The position numbers and the translations under genes were made by a program. Below are positions 40,067 to 52,700 of a DNA stretch of 64,000 nt, one piece after another. The first letter of the stretch is position 1; each line of letters begins with the position of its first letter. The notes beneath the pieces were generated by a model. The model was given only the letters and a program-made list of their open reading frames with translations, was not told the origin of the DNA and searched no databases. Source of the DNA: Isoetes taiwanensis (taxonomy: Eukaryota > Streptophyta > Lycopodiopsida > Isoetales > Isoetaceae); NCBI GenBank assembly GCA_021234155.1, contig JAJEKV010000030.1, positions 3,820,761 through 3,884,760 of the forward strand. Reading direction: 5' to 3'.

Positions 40067-42723
40067 TTACCGGATGCATTTGAGAGCAGCAAAGCCCGGC
40101 AACGGTGAACCGGAAGGATCCGGTGAGGTGGCGATTCGCAAGAAGGTATCAAGGCCATGAAGAGCATCGTGCGGGCCGCTGCCAACCACGCCATTAGCAA
40201 TATAGATCCAATTTGCAGTAGTGTCCAAGGTGGCACCATCCTCCCAATTGGAGCGTCTGACAAAACGGGGATCCCACCGGAGATCCGTCGAGATCTGAGG
40301 CGGAGTCCACCTAGTGTGGCCATCCAAGACCTTCGTCCAAAAGGGAAGACGCCATTCAGAAGAGAGAAACCGGGGGCGTGGAGGGACTCCTAAGGAAGCG
40401 TATGGAGAGGGAGCCATGCCCGTGGGCTTGGGTTGCTGAGCCATGTCCCTGAATTCACGAACAAGATCCTGATCAAGAGCACGACACCAATGGTCCCACT
40501 CTGAAGCAGAGAGTGGAGTATAGACAAGAGGATTGAGCCAACCCGTTGGGATGGTCTTGCTTTCCAGAAGGCCACGCAATTGATTGTAGCCTCCCAAGTG
40601 CTGCATATAAATTTAAGCAAATTCAAGATCCTCAGGATGCGCTAAATTTCTCTGTATCTGTTCCAATGTTTCAGCCTGCCACAGAGGTAAGTGGTGAGCG
40701 AGTTCAGGCATGTACATCTGTTCAAAAGCCTGAGAGTGATCATTATCCTTGAAATACGGGTTGGTTGGCAATAACAACCAAGCAGCATGGGAGTTGCCTC
40801 GAAAAACACGATGGGCCTCATCTTGGAATTTATCATGTATATCAGCTAGGTAGAAGTCATGGAAAACATAAGCCATGGGCTGAACAACTCGGAAGATGAC
40901 CAAATCGGGATCTTCGGAACTGAGTTGATCAAAGACTAAGAGGGCACAAAATAAACCCTTGTCTTCCACAGAAAGATCTGGCCAGATGCGTAGAAAATCC
41001 GCACTGCGGAGGGGCTGTTGATGAACCTGGCCATTTGCCGCGTACCACTTCAGAAGGAAAAGGTGCCGTCGGGCCACCACATATTCGAGATAACTAGAAG
41101 GAGTTGAGAAGTCCACAGGGATGTTGGTAGCAATATCTATATATCCCTCCTGTTTATTTTGGGCGTCTTCAGCGGATTGAACAGCTTGCTGGAGCTGATG
41201 TTCGAGGTCACGGATCCGGTTCTCTTTTTCGAGGAGAAGACGAGACTGTTCACGGACCCGTTTATGAGAGAGCGTGCCATGTGAAGAGGATTGCCCAGGA
41301 GTATGGAGTCGAAGCGTGGCAATCTCTGCATCATCAATGATCTTCTGTTTCTTAGCCTCCGTAAGCTGATCTTGGAGAGGCGTGAGCTGAGAGGTCAGCG
41401 TGGAAAGCTGAGCTTCTAAAGAGGCAATTTGAGCATCACGTGCTGTAATATCATGGGCTTGAGTGGTGTAAGTCCGAGGAAGCTCTGTATACAGCGTGTC
41501 AAGCTTAGCAATGTCTTTATCCTTGTCAACTAAGAGAGTCTCCCTTGCCTTGACTTGCTCCAACAATTCCTGAATGGTGGTTTGCAATTGAGCCTGTTGA
41601 TCCACAAGCAGGCTGTTTTGATCTTGTGCGGTCTTGAGATCCTCACGGGCCTATAACAGAGCCTCATGCTTTTCTTGAAGTTTGTCCTGCAAAGTATGAA
41701 CTTGTGTGTTGGCAGCTTGAAAGTCCCTTTGTACTGCATCCGAGGCCTCCAAGGATTCTTGAACCCCATTCATGAGAACTTCCTGGGATTCTTGGAACTT
41801 GAGAACAGCAGCTTGAACATCCTGCTGGTATTGATACAGAAGCTGGCGAGGATGTGGAGGTGCAGGGCCCTGTTGTGGCCGTGTTTGTGATGTTTGAGAG
41901 ACATGACGGGAAATGGAGGGCATAGTTTCAGTGGAGGAAGAGGAGACAGTGACATGCGTGGCCTGGTGTTGAACATGACCAGGAGAAGTATGGCGTGAAG
42001 GTGCAGCCTGTTGGTTTTGAGGATGTGAAGGCAGAGATTGATGAGTGGAGGCATGAGAAACAGAAGGTGACTTAGGAACAGGAAGATAATGACGGATGAG
42101 GGCTTGAAGATGGCCACCCACTGAGGCTTCAAAGACAGAGGAGGGAGTAGCCCTAATGCGGTCTACTTCATGAAGGAGGCGGTAGAACAACAGCTGTGGC
42201 CAGTCAATATGGTGAGTGGAGCGGATGGCTGTGATCACCATATTATAGAACGGCTTATTGATATGGGTGTTCTTGATAGAATACCCAAGCAATTTGCGCC
42301 ACAAAAACTTTACAAAAGTGTCGTGGGACTTGGCAATATTGGTGAGGCAATGCATGTTTGCTTGATAAGAAGGAGCGACGAACTGAGTGACATCTATGTC
42401 CTGTAAAGCAGCCCAAGATAAAGAAGGTGTTTGCAAAGGAATACGGAATACCTCAGAAATCAGGGGCTGAGTAAGCAAAATGGTGGTGCCATCGACCATA
42501 GTAGCATATCCTTCCGGGCTGTTGACAATGTGAGCGATGAACTGCTTCAATTGCTCCGGATTTGGGGCCGGGAGGTCCATGTGGGAGAATTCGTAAAGCG
42601 CCTGGCGTTCTGCCACTTCACGACTCGGACCAACAAGGGCCTCACGAAAGGTGACACAGACTCGAAAAGAGTCGGATCCCTTGGAGTAGAAGCTTGAAGT
42701 GTAGGAAATTTGGGTGCAGCCAT
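40067..42723 (-). CDS. element C long extra ORF downstream of pol (two stops, one frameshift)
   Basis: ATG at 42723 gives MAAPKFPTLQASTPRDP, then one frameshift near 42655 joins a frame that stays in phase to 40067 apart from TAG at 41651-41653 and a stop at 40613-40615. Restored length would be near 880 codons. The N-terminal ~240 residues look globular ('MVDGTTILLTQPLISEVFRI', 'NKPFYNMVITAIRSTHHIDW') and resemble the broad class of putative plant transposon proteins. A Ser/His/Pro/Gln-rich linker follows, then a long coiled coil ('DAQIASLEAQLSTLTSQLTP', 'RLLLEKENRIRDLEHQLQQA') and a C-terminal globular part. It lies after pol on the same strand. Its sequence is far cleaner than the gag-pol of the same element. 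Function unknown. Confidence 0.8.
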
Positions 42724-43224
42724 GGCGAAGAGCGTCGGAAAGGAACAGGAAGAACTTTGTTGCAAGGGCGGAGAGCGGAGAGCGGAAGACGAAAGCGCAG
42801 AGAGGCGAAAAGGTATTAGGGCACACAAGTGTTGGCGAAGAGGCATGATCAGGGTGAAAAGGCAACCGTTGATGATGCCAGGTGGCGACAGATCCGAAGG
42901 AGGCGATTGAGAGGCAAAATTTTGGCTAAGTCCCCAAACAGTTAAGGGAGAAGTGATGAACGGTGGAGATGAAACGTGAATGAACGATCGGAGGTGACAA
43001 CTGGCAAAGGTACACATATTATTGTGCGACGGGCGTGAATAGAAGGAATGTCATTTAATGCTGGCAACTCGAAGGGGGGTATCATTAAAACGAAGGTGTC
43101 AGAAGGTACCAAGGCTAGATATGCGGCGGGAGAAAAGATTCTGGAATTAGAAAGAGCCTTGCATTGTTAACACGTTAGCAAATTTTCTGATTGGTCCACG
43201 TCGACAGGGAGGTCCTCGGTTGGC

Positions 43225-43232
43225 TATATAAG
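43225..43232 (+). promoter_or_regulatory. TATA box for the antisense gene (element C copy)
   Basis: TATATAAG within GGCTATATAAG lies about 30 bp upstream of the ATG at 43262. It matches the box at 10552-10562 of element A, and the intervening 30 bp are also largely conserved. Confidence 0.6.
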
Positions 43233-43261
43233 ACAAACAGTGGGTGAAGCTGAGACACCCG

Positions 43262-43528
43262 ATGGCGCTCAGTATGTCTGCTGCTGGACTTCACGACAAG
43301 TGCACCATGCCTTCGAACTGCCTTGAGTGGATAACATGCAAGATGGACTGCTTGGACCTGTGGAGGTGCCACAACCGTGGCATTCCCATGGATGGGTGGT
43401 GTGCAGGGATGGCTGAGCATCCCGATCCCCACACCAACGGGATGGAGGTGGTGATTCACCTGCGCTGGGATCCGGAGCAGAACTACTACCACATCCTGCG
43501 CATCACCTCTGCTCCAAACCCGGAGTAG
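43262..43528 (+). CDS. antisense 88-aa gene in element C
   Basis: Same 88 residues as the element A copy except Pro for Ala and His for Leu, ending ITSAPNPE before TAG. A GTG-initiated extension upstream is possible, but the ATG is shared by both copies. 24 of the 26 nucleotide differences between copies are synonymous. The flanking DNA on both sides is also shared, with integrase C-terminus on one side and the extra ORF on the other. After the stop, AATATAAATATGCC is shared by both copies and could be part of a 3' processing region. No known domain recognised; six Cys could bind metal or form disulphides. Confidence 0.85.
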   Translation: MALSMSAAGLHDKCTMPSNCLEWITCKMDCLDLWRCHNRGIPMDGWCAGMAEHPDPHTNGMEVVIHLRWDPEQNYYHILRITSAPNPE

Positions 43529-43639
43529 AGGGTTTTTCTCTTTAGGATTTTGTAAATAGAGCTGCGGCTCATAGCGGAAAATAGTGAGCTTTGGCTCTCA
43601 TTTTGTAAAGTTGCCTCTAGTAATATAAATATGCCCCTT

Positions 43640-43904
43640 TTAGTCACTGTCTGTGTTGTCAGAACTTTGTGGTGCATCTGGAGTAGAACTATCTGTAACG
43701 TCTGTATGAAATTGTTTAAGGCGAAAGCCATTAACAAGAGTAGGTAATGGAGTGCCATCGAGTTCGGTCAGCTTGAAAACACTGGGTTGCACCACTTGAT
43801 CAATTTGATAAGGACCAAGCCATCGAAACTTTAACTTGCCCGGAAAATTTTTGTAACGTAAATCATAAAGAAGAACCAAATCTCCTTCTTTGAATGTTTT
43901 TGTC
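43640..43904 (-). CDS. element C integrase C-terminal domain (clean side of gap)
   Basis: Reads 'TKTFKEGDLVLLYDLRYKNF', 'FRWLGPYQIDQVVQPSVFKL' and 'LPTLVNGFRLKQFHT', nearly identical to the element A integrase end, then a short Ser/Asp-rich tail. It is cut on the N-terminal side by the N gap. Confidence 0.85.
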
Positions 43905-44004
43905 NNNNNNNNNNNNNNNNNNNNNNNNNNNNNNNNNNNNNNNNNNNNNNNNNNNNNNNNNNNNNNNNNNNNNNNNNNNNNNNNNNNNNNNNNNNNNNNN
44001 NNNN
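43905..44004. other. assembly gap (100 N)
   Basis: Exactly 100 N, the usual placeholder for unknown size. Flanks align with element A at 9836-9870: TGACAAACG on one side and GACAAAAACATTC on the other are separated by only about six bases in A, and C has about six bases outside the gap. The real missing sequence is therefore probably near zero. Confidence 0.95.
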
Positions 44005-47000
44005 TTAAGTCGTTTGTCATGTGCAGTAGTTCTGACTGTGTCACTTTGAAGAACACGAATGTAAGCATCAGCAAAGTTCATCAAGCTGTTCAATTATTGA
44101 TAAACACCATGATCAAACAGATGGGTGTCTTGTAGCAAGTTGAAAGCGGAGTTTGAAGAATATATTCAAGGCATGACTTCTTGACCATAAACGTTTGAAA
44201 GTGTGGCGGTCAGCGATTTTGAAACTAGTGTTGTAATCCGAAACGATACATAATCATCTTGAAGCGTCCTAAATTTTTGAGAATAGTGATGCTGAGAGTT
44301 TTATTTGGTACTTTGTGATCATTTATAGAATAATAAATTTTCCGTTAGTGATTACAGTAGTCAGCTCCTTAATGGTATGATTAACAAAATGCATACGATC
44401 ACTAGGTTGTAGGACAACCGTGGTGATATGCGTGTAGAGACCTTGGTTGTCTTTGGCGGCGGTGTATCTAGAAAGTGCACAACTTCACCCATTTGGTAGC
44501 ATAATCCATTGATGGCGAATATGGCGAGCTGCAGATTGTCTGCCGCGCGGTGAGTCCATAGGCCCCCACAAAATCCATTCCTCATTTGCTGAAGGGTTGT
44601 TGTGACGGGCGTGTGGAAAAGCGTCACGGGCCGTGGGCTTTCACACGCTGGCGGAGCGTCTGCGTCACAGAGCATAGCGGGGCATCTTTGAGCGTGGGCG
44701 GGTATCTGTGAAAATTTTTAGTGGTAAATCACCTAAAATGACCACAATATCGGGCACCTCGTGAGGAGACTATGACCAGACCATGTCTTTGCCTCGTTTA
44801 TACAGTGCAACATGCTAATTATAGTCCACCCGGACCTCCTACGGCCCAGCCAGTGAGGTGAGCATGGAAGGCGTCGGATCGGTGGGAGGCTGGGTGAAGA
44901 TATTCTTTGAAAGTTGTGAAACCAATGGGCGTGGCCGGGGGCGGTGGCGTAGAAAGCACAGTGGGATGTCATGCAGATGTGAAGATAATCAGGCACCACA
45001 TGAGACTTGCACACTTATACAGTCATTCAAAGGCGAATTCTGCGAGACCCATGACATTACATGAGCGTGGCTTCTATTGATCAAAACCGAAGGCTTGATG
45101 GTCAACACGAGAACTTGATCTGGCTGCCAACAAATAGCGGAAGCGTTGGACCACGAGAAAACTAAGCTAAACTCTCGTTAAAAGTGGCGAATAGTTTGCG
45201 CTCGGATTGAGTTCCTGGCGGCATAGCGGATCAGTTCATCAAGTAAGTGTCATGTGGGCTGGGAAGAGCGGCACCAGTGCGGGCGGAGGCGTCCAGCATA
45301 TGAACATGGAAGGGCTTGTTCCATTGAGGAGGAACAAGGCAAGACTGAGTAAATGCTGACTTCAACACGAAAGCGAGCAGCTTGGAGATTCAAGCCAAGT
45401 GGATTCATCACCGTGAGTTTATGAATGGGGTCAGCCTCATTGCCAGATCCAGCGGGAAGGAAGGTGGAATAATAATTAACCTTACCGGAAGAGCGTGTCT
45501 CTTTGATATTGCAGATGGTGGCGACCTTGATACACAAGCGATTTTGGCACGGGATGCGGTGGTATGCAACCACATGACCCATGAGCGCTGGTGAAACAGT
45601 ACGCTTCTGGGATTAGGACTTGTCCTTGATTCATCCATTTGAAGACAGTTCAGTTTTCCAGTGATGGGTACATGCCGTTTGTACGTGGAAGAATGTCTTG
45701 AAAGATTTGAAGAAAGGTTTATCCTTCATAAAAGTCGTGAAAGACCGAGGCATGATCTCTTATTTGACGTGGAAGGAGAGTTTGAGAGACCAAAGGGACC
45801 ACCTTGCAGCAAAAGTGCCCAAGGGGTGGTGAAGAGGTAGTCTTGAGGTTGATCTTCTTGCTTGATAGAAATCTGATTGCCCAGAAAAACCATCCATGAA
45901 GGTACATCTCATGACTGACCAACTTCTTCAAGAACACAGTCTAGGTGAGAGGAAGCGGAAAGTGATCCAGCTGGTGGCTTGATTGAGTTTTACATATTAG
46001 TCCACATAAACGGATCTTGCCATTGTGTTTTAGAGCAATGACATTCTAGGGCTCTTGATCGAATGTTTGACACCATCGGGCAAGATTAAGAGTTTGTCAA
46101 TTTCAGCCTTAATAGGTCACGGTAATTTAGGTTGAGCCCTATCTTTATGCGTTTGCTGGGTGGGCGTGCATGGTTGGTAGGAATGGTGGGTTCCCCCAAC
46201 TCTTTTTGATACCTCAGAAGGTCTTTGTAAACCAGCAAAAATATGTTTGATTTGTGACATCACGGTAGCGTGCTTTATATAGGTAAATTGGAAGTTTCGT
46301 GCCACACGAATTGTGATTATTTCAATGTCTGACTTCCATACGGGTTTGAATATGAGGAACAACCTCAGTGTCACAACTTTGATGAAGCGGGGAAATTTGA
46401 AGCATAATGAGGAGGAGCGGCATTTGCGTGAGTGAAGAAAAGAAGAAGAAGTTTCTTGGCGATCAACGTGACAAAAGGGTTGCGTCATGGCGGCATGAAC
46501 ATCGACATCTGCGAAGAGAGAAGGTGGGTGGAAAAGGCGATCAAAGGCGTTGAATCGGTGCGGAAGTGAATTAAGGGTCCAAGAGCCGCCAGGCTTGGTC
46601 ACAGTCGGTCTCACCCCAGGATCGACATACTCGGGAGTAAGATGAGAGGGAGACCCGGTGGAGGGAGCTTGAGCGTGATAAATGTTTTTGCTTCTTGGTC
46701 GATTAATCGAGATGGAAGGGTTCGACTGACCTGGAATCAATTGTGATTTCCGGATCCATTGTGGCATTGAGATGGCCATCGGTGATAACAAGTTGGTCAA
46801 GTGGCCCGATGATATACGAAATGGTCTTCCAGCATAGCATTTCATAGTCACGAGGATCTTCTCGACTTTCAAACACCAAAGTTGGGGTCTGTACTGATGG
46901 AGAGGGTGGCCTTTTGAGGACGCGTGATATGGCCATTGTAGCCAACGATGTCATAAGGGCGTGCTGGTATTTGATACCCAATTGCTTTGGAGCTTGTCGG

Positions 47001-47060
47001 TGATAAGATTGACACTACCACCATCAATTTGAACAGTTGATGTCTTTTGATTGCCATGTG
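44005..47060 (-). pseudogene. element C pol region (PR, RT, RH, INT), heavily disrupted
   Basis: Recognisable pieces in minus-strand order: protease 'QIDGGSVNLITDKL' near 47030-46990, 'DYEMLCWKT' near 46840, RT pieces near 45940-45700 ('VFHDFYEG', equivalent to the block before the FQDD site of element A), 'NIKETRSSGKVNYYSTFLP' (45510-45450) and 'ADPIHKL', and integrase fragments to 44040. Frames change every few tens of bases, with both insertions and deletions, unlike the left side of the gap. Confidence 0.75.
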
Positions 47061-49210
47061 TTGAAGTTGCAACAGCTCCAAGCAAAACCGTGGGAAGGCT
47101 GACGATCTTTGAGGCGGACGAGTTTCAAAATGGTGGCTCAAAGGGATCTTGGTCTGGTGATTCAAAGTTCCAGGCATGGAAAAGAGATGCGAGGTCCCGA
47201 TTGGAGGCAGATGCATGGTAAAAACTGAGACTTCTTTAAAGCTCTACCTCAGCTGGCCAATATTTGATCTGACTGAGAGCTGACCACTAGTGGATGATGG
47301 CCACGGCATGACTGCTTTGGCCGGGGAAGTGAGTGAGTATGGGCATTTGGTGTGAGCCAGGCATGAGTTTCAAATACTTTGTCTCCCCACTTTAGGCATG
47401 GCGTGAGGCATGAGTTTATCAAGATCGGGTGCAAAGTGGACTTTTTATCATCTCTAAAGTCTGGTTTCCATGACAGCAGTTCGTGTCATGAGGAATGATG
47501 GTTAAAGGCATTAATGGCGTAGGACAGACCTTGATTAGATGCTTTGGGCAGGAGTGTTGAAACTGAGTAAATCTCTTCTTGGCTTGTTGATCCATAAGTT
47601 GGAGGTAGATGCAACTAGAGGCTGTTGTTGGGGTGTGGCTTATGAGCAGAGATATGAGGCCTTGTTTCTGGTATTTTGAGTTCATAGTAGGCATGCTGAC
47701 AGTGAGGCAGGAGTTTGGAAGTTGGACTTGAACTTGAGGAAGTTGAGGATGTGACCCCATGACAATGATAACATTGAGCCTTTGAAGGATAGGAAGGCAG
47801 TTTGCCTTGTCACAGTAAATTTCAGCTGCTGCAGTTGTTAATCTTCTTGAGGTTGTTGAGTTGATATTATGGTGATATGGCGGTTGTTGTTGTTGAAACG
47901 TGGTTTGGACTTGAAGACCATTTTGTTCGCGAAAAATTGTGAGGATGAGCAGTGCATTCTTAAAGGCTGGTTGCACTTGTTGCATCTTTTACCAATGAGG
48001 GAGTCCCGTTGGAGTTGCGTTCATTTTTACGGATGGCTGATATTTTGATAGTGCAGGTGTAGGCGCATTGTGGATTTGGCGACAGGGCTGACAGAGGTTA
48101 AAGAAACCCGCAGCTGAGAGGGGTTGCCTTGGGAGGCCACAGGAAGAAACATTAATGAGTGATTGACCCAGTTCAATGGCTGCTCAGGAGACTTGGGACA
48201 GAAGTACTGTCATGAGTCTAATGGCGGGAGGAAGGCCACAGAGCAGGACAAGGGATCTAACTTTGCGTGGGATACTCTGGGTTCTGTGAGAATGTGACGG
48301 TGGCAAAATCCTTGCCTCATTGGGCTCTTGTTGAAGGTCATTGAGTTGTGAGAAATGGCCAGTCACATACGTCCAGTAGTGCCATAATGGGGCCGGGGTT
48401 TCATTTCCTTTTAGCTGTTTCGATTGACTTTTATTGTGGTATGCGATGAGGCGCCACCATTGGCGTGAAAGAGATATGATTTGAGTTGTGGCTCATGACG
48501 TTCGAGAGCCAGCCCAAGGCTTCAAATTCCTCCATGCTGGGCTTGAGCACTCACGATCCAGTTTAGTGTTACCAAAGGTTCAGTCAGCTTCAGGTATGAT
48601 TAAGATGAAGGTGGAGCAGTAGCATAGGCAATTGGATTGGGTGGAGGATAAGCGAGAAGCATAGAGGTGGAGCAGTCGGGAGGCGGGAAGCGAGGGTGGA
48701 GCAAAGGAAAAAACATGGTCCAGTAGCCTTGTTGCTCACAGCGGGGAAGGGTAGGGCCTACTCATTAGGCTTGAGATCGGTGGTTTACGTCGCAGGAAGA
48801 GCATGCTGAAAAAGATGGAAAATGATCGTGAGCGTGGTGGACAAGGCAGTGGCCATCCGGTGAAAAGGATTGGGGAAGGGTGTAGCTGAAGGGATATTGA
48901 TATAAAGTGCTTGGGGTACTTGAAATAGTGAGGCATGAAATTTTGAGCGAAATTATCTTTAGCTGGAGATTGAGGTTGAGAACAATGCAGAGGCGAACGA
49001 GAGACCACAGTCGGGGAGCCAGGCAGCGAGGGGTAGGAGGGGCCGGGCCCAGGCTGGGAGGCGGATCGGCCACCTCAATGTCATAGGCGGAATCATACAT
49101 ATCCAGCCTCAGCGTCGTTGATGGCTCCGACGCCCGTTTGGAAGGTTCTTGGGGAGTGAAACCTCGGGCCGACATGATGGAAGAAGGTCGGACCCGGTGT
49201 TTAGGGTCAG
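47061..49210 (-). pseudogene. element C gag region, heavily disrupted
   Basis: The start is recognisable as MSARGFTPQEPSKRASEP (near 49175) followed by 'LRLDMYDSAYDIEVADP'. 'QLNDLQQEP' and 'CGLPPAIRLMT' (48345-48200) match element A gag. Gln/Pro-rich linker pieces lie at 47985-47420. Zinc knuckles cannot be read intact. The same indel-rich quality as the adjacent pol. Confidence 0.7.
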
Positions 49211-49736
49211 TTGGAACTCCTGCCGGTGACCCTGGGATACTTGGATCATGGGAGATGGGAGAGCTATATACACAGGTTTGCGAAAGAGCAGGAAAGGAAA
49301 GAAAACAAAGAGACAATGGGATCACAATGGCCAGGCTTCCTTGATATCAACGAAGATACTGAAACCTAAATGAGGGGCGGGAGTGAGACAAGACTCAAAA
49401 CTCATCCTGACTCATGCTGGCTACTCATATATAGTGCAATGGCCTTTGGCCCAATATAAACAGTGATTGGTGTGACTCGGAAGGAGGCAGGTTGCCAGAA
49501 TGTTCAGCGTTGGTGCCTCTTGAGTCAGGGAATCACGGTCTTGGCCTTGAAGTGGCCAGGCGTAGTCACTTATCTGAAACACCTCCTCTGGCAGGCGTGG
49601 TCTTTGTCTGCGTGTGCCTTGAGTCTTCTCTTTGGGCCTTTGGTAGGCAGGTACAGGGTGTGGATCTTGACGCCAGCTTGGTCAAAATCGTGTGCATAGA
49701 TAGTCTGGCAGGGAGGCAGGACCTGTGTCATAAACA
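49211..49736 (-). repeat. element C 5' LTR
   Basis: On the minus strand it runs from TGTTTATGACAC at 49736 to GGAGTTCCAAC at 49211. It shares with the element A LTR the GGCCAAAGGCCATTG / TATA / GAGTAG block (seen inverted near 49395-49455). It is diverged from A more strongly than the two A LTRs are from each other. Confidence 0.75.
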
Positions 49737-52700
49737 GGCTGGGCTTTTCAGTATTTTCTCTATGCCTCCTGCCTCTACTCCTTGACAAAAGACCCGCCTT
49801 TGCTTTGTCATGAAGGACTGTTCTCTTGGCCCATGGTACAGGGCTTTTGTGCTGGACCTGGGCTAGCTGTTCTCACTTGCCCATCCACGATAGTCTGTGC
49901 ATTGTGGGCAGATAATTGAGACAGGCTTAGCCCTATTTACAGCGTTTTCTTTGTTTCCAAAAATTGAAACAATGTGGAAAAAATTGGAAAAAATTTATAA
50001 TTTAAACCTTTTAAAATTGCACCAACTCTGGAGCTCTTTGGCTAATATAGTAGTCATTGTATGATTTAATATTATAAGCTTTAAGGTGTTTGGCAGACTG
50101 TTCTTCTTTTCTAATTTATAAATATATAATTAATGGTTGGTTCTAACATTAATTCAATTCTAATTATTGTTGGAATCTTTTCTTAATTGATGATGGAATA
50201 TCTGAAAAATATATAATTATATTGGTTTGGATGTTAGCTAATAAGTATATTAATATTCATGATATGATTATTCTGGATCTTTGATCTTGGTGCTCTTGGG
50301 TCTCAGTGCCTCCATGCCCTCCTATAAAACTTCTTATTTCTGTCCATCATGCCGTGTATTCCGTCTTCATTGCTCCTTGGTTATTTCTTTTATCTTCATC
50401 AATTCTCATTATCTAATGACCTCTGCTTCCGTGCATCTTTGAGGGTGCTCAAGCTGGCCTTCCTGGTGTGAGTCTACACAGTGATGGGAATCACGCGTAC
50501 TGTGCCAGTCCTGCCTGTTCCATGTCTTCCTGGATTAGTCCCAGTCAGGCTTGATCAGTTGTGAGATCTCATCTGTCCTCCCCCAGGTGGTGCTTATCAT
50601 CTGGGCCAGCACTCAGCATAAGGCACTGTTTGTGATTCATTCTAGTCTCATTTATCTCAGGGTCATGGGACGGCCCGAATTCTTCCTCAGGTTCCTTGCT
50701 TTGAGTCTTTGCTGGCCAGATCTATTCATCTCTGGGACTTGCCTCTTGTTCGGTTGTTCTTGGACCTCATTTTTTCTTAAATGAATCCTTGTGCCGGTTT
50801 AGCTTTATTTGTTTCCATTAATCATATGTGTTTATAGTTGCGGAAACAAGATACATCATAAACATTTAAATTAAAAATATTTGCCTGATTCGATGGGGTT
50901 GTTCAAAGTTCAGATACGCAAACTTCAGTGTTGTTTTCATAGTGGGTTTTGGGTTGCATTAGCTTTGAGTTGTTAGATGGCTTGGGAATAAGATGAAACA
51001 AAACAAATATTAATCGTTGGTCAAGGAGGCAAGCACAAGTTCAGCATTTTTCATGAGTGGGGTTGGGATACTTATTACTCTTGGTGCACGTAGCTAATTT
51101 CGATTTATTTCGATGACGAATTTTTATGAAGGCGGTAAAACCGTGCGTTTTCTTTTTTTATTTGAGTAAGTGACATAGATTAAACACATCAATCTATGTA
51201 ATATCTTAATGCACATCGCGAGCATCATTTCTTATAGAAACAAAAGGCAATACAGCGATTACTAGTACTCATTGTTAGATCTTGGATTTGCCTTATGAAG
51301 TTGGGGTTTGAAGTGCATTAAGTGAGAAATACAAAGGCAATAAAAAGCGATTGCTAGTATAGATTTGAGTTGGTTAAATGGTATTACATCTCCACACGAC
51401 CGGATTTATAAAATTTATAAGAAGTGGATTGAATGGTATTCAGCAAAATGGGCTTTATAGCTTTTATAGGATTACCTTTCGTTTAACAAAATTTCATAAA
51501 AGTGGATTGGAGCAATAAGTATTATGGAAATGAGCTGTTTTACAGGTTATACATTTGCTTTGATTTAAGTATAATGATTGATAAATTCAGAACAATATTT
51601 ATATAACATGAAGAACTTGATTATGAGGTTAATTACTTATACCAACATTACCTTTAACAATTGATCACTAACAATACTTGCTTCTAGAAATCATTGTATT
51701 TTACTTATTAAGCATGAAGGTTGCATTACTGCATCGGATATAATGTGATTTGTTATTTCGTCACACAGCTCTTTGATTTGTATTGTGGAATAGTTCTAAT
51801 TAATCTTATAACTTCACATTGTGGAATCCAACAACACCTATTGTATTTCCCTAAACCATATTTATAAAAGCTAGGAAGGTGGCATACCAACAACAATAGT
51901 CTTGAATAAATTTATAAAAATTAATTTATAAAAACACTTTTGTATCGAAGTGGTTTATATGTGATAATCACCAGATAAATTTATTAAAGGAATTAATTTA
52001 TAAAAACACTTGCAATATCAAAGGGTGGTCGAACACTGAATTGAAATTAAATATGTTTATTCAGTTGAACATGTTTTCAATAAATGTAATGGACTTATAC
52101 CGAAATTTCTGTCTGTAGCAATGCCACATTGGGATGCATAACACCTGAAATTCAGGGTAGCTAGAAATAGAGCAGGTGTATTTACATGAGTTGAAACAAC
52201 AATAATTGTGAACCCTAAAACAATGTTTCCTGATCACTTTTGTGATTGATTGAACTTTTAGTGCATATACACTTTTCAGAACTATGACTATGAAAGGTTT
52301 AATACAATTTGCAATGTTCTCAAAACACAGGATATTTACCAGTTAGCATTAAGATGCCAAACAATGAACAGAGAGTCACTGCTGCATTACATTGATTTAT
52401 CTTTAAATTCATAAGATTATGAAAGAAGTGGCGCATACTCTCACCAAATCAATTCCTCTACATCTCTGTTGTCTATTGAAAATTTTATTTCTGAATAGTT
52501 ACAGATAACCAAATGATCAAACATAATATCTGACCAAGGGTCGGGTGTAATTTCTTCCTCCTCTTATGTTCAGCTAGTTTAAATTGTCTGGCTTCTGCAG
52601 AGTTCGCCTCTGCACAAGTTGCTTTTCCTGCAGAGTTCCTTTTCCTGCATTATAAACAATGATTCATTTGTAATTCAGTGGTAAAAATATTTTGGTAAAC

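Larger units (their letters stand above)
39621..49736 (-). mobile_element. element C: gypsy element related to A, with extra ORF and antisense gene
   Basis: Minus strand. 5' LTR 49736-49211, gag and pol remnants 49210-43640 (with an assembly gap), antisense gene at 43262-43528, a long extra ORF 42723-40067, polypurine tract 39747-39734 and only the first ~113 bp of the 3' LTR (39733-39621). Sequence and order match element A except that A lacks most of the extra ORF. The left end is a truncation against the element D LTR, so no target duplication can be defined. Confidence 0.88.

Noticed and set aside
39621-49736. Extra ORF of element C as an envelope gene
   Set aside because: No signal peptide, transmembrane helix, furin-like site or Cys pattern. 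It is coiled-coil rich and looks cytoplasmic or nuclear.
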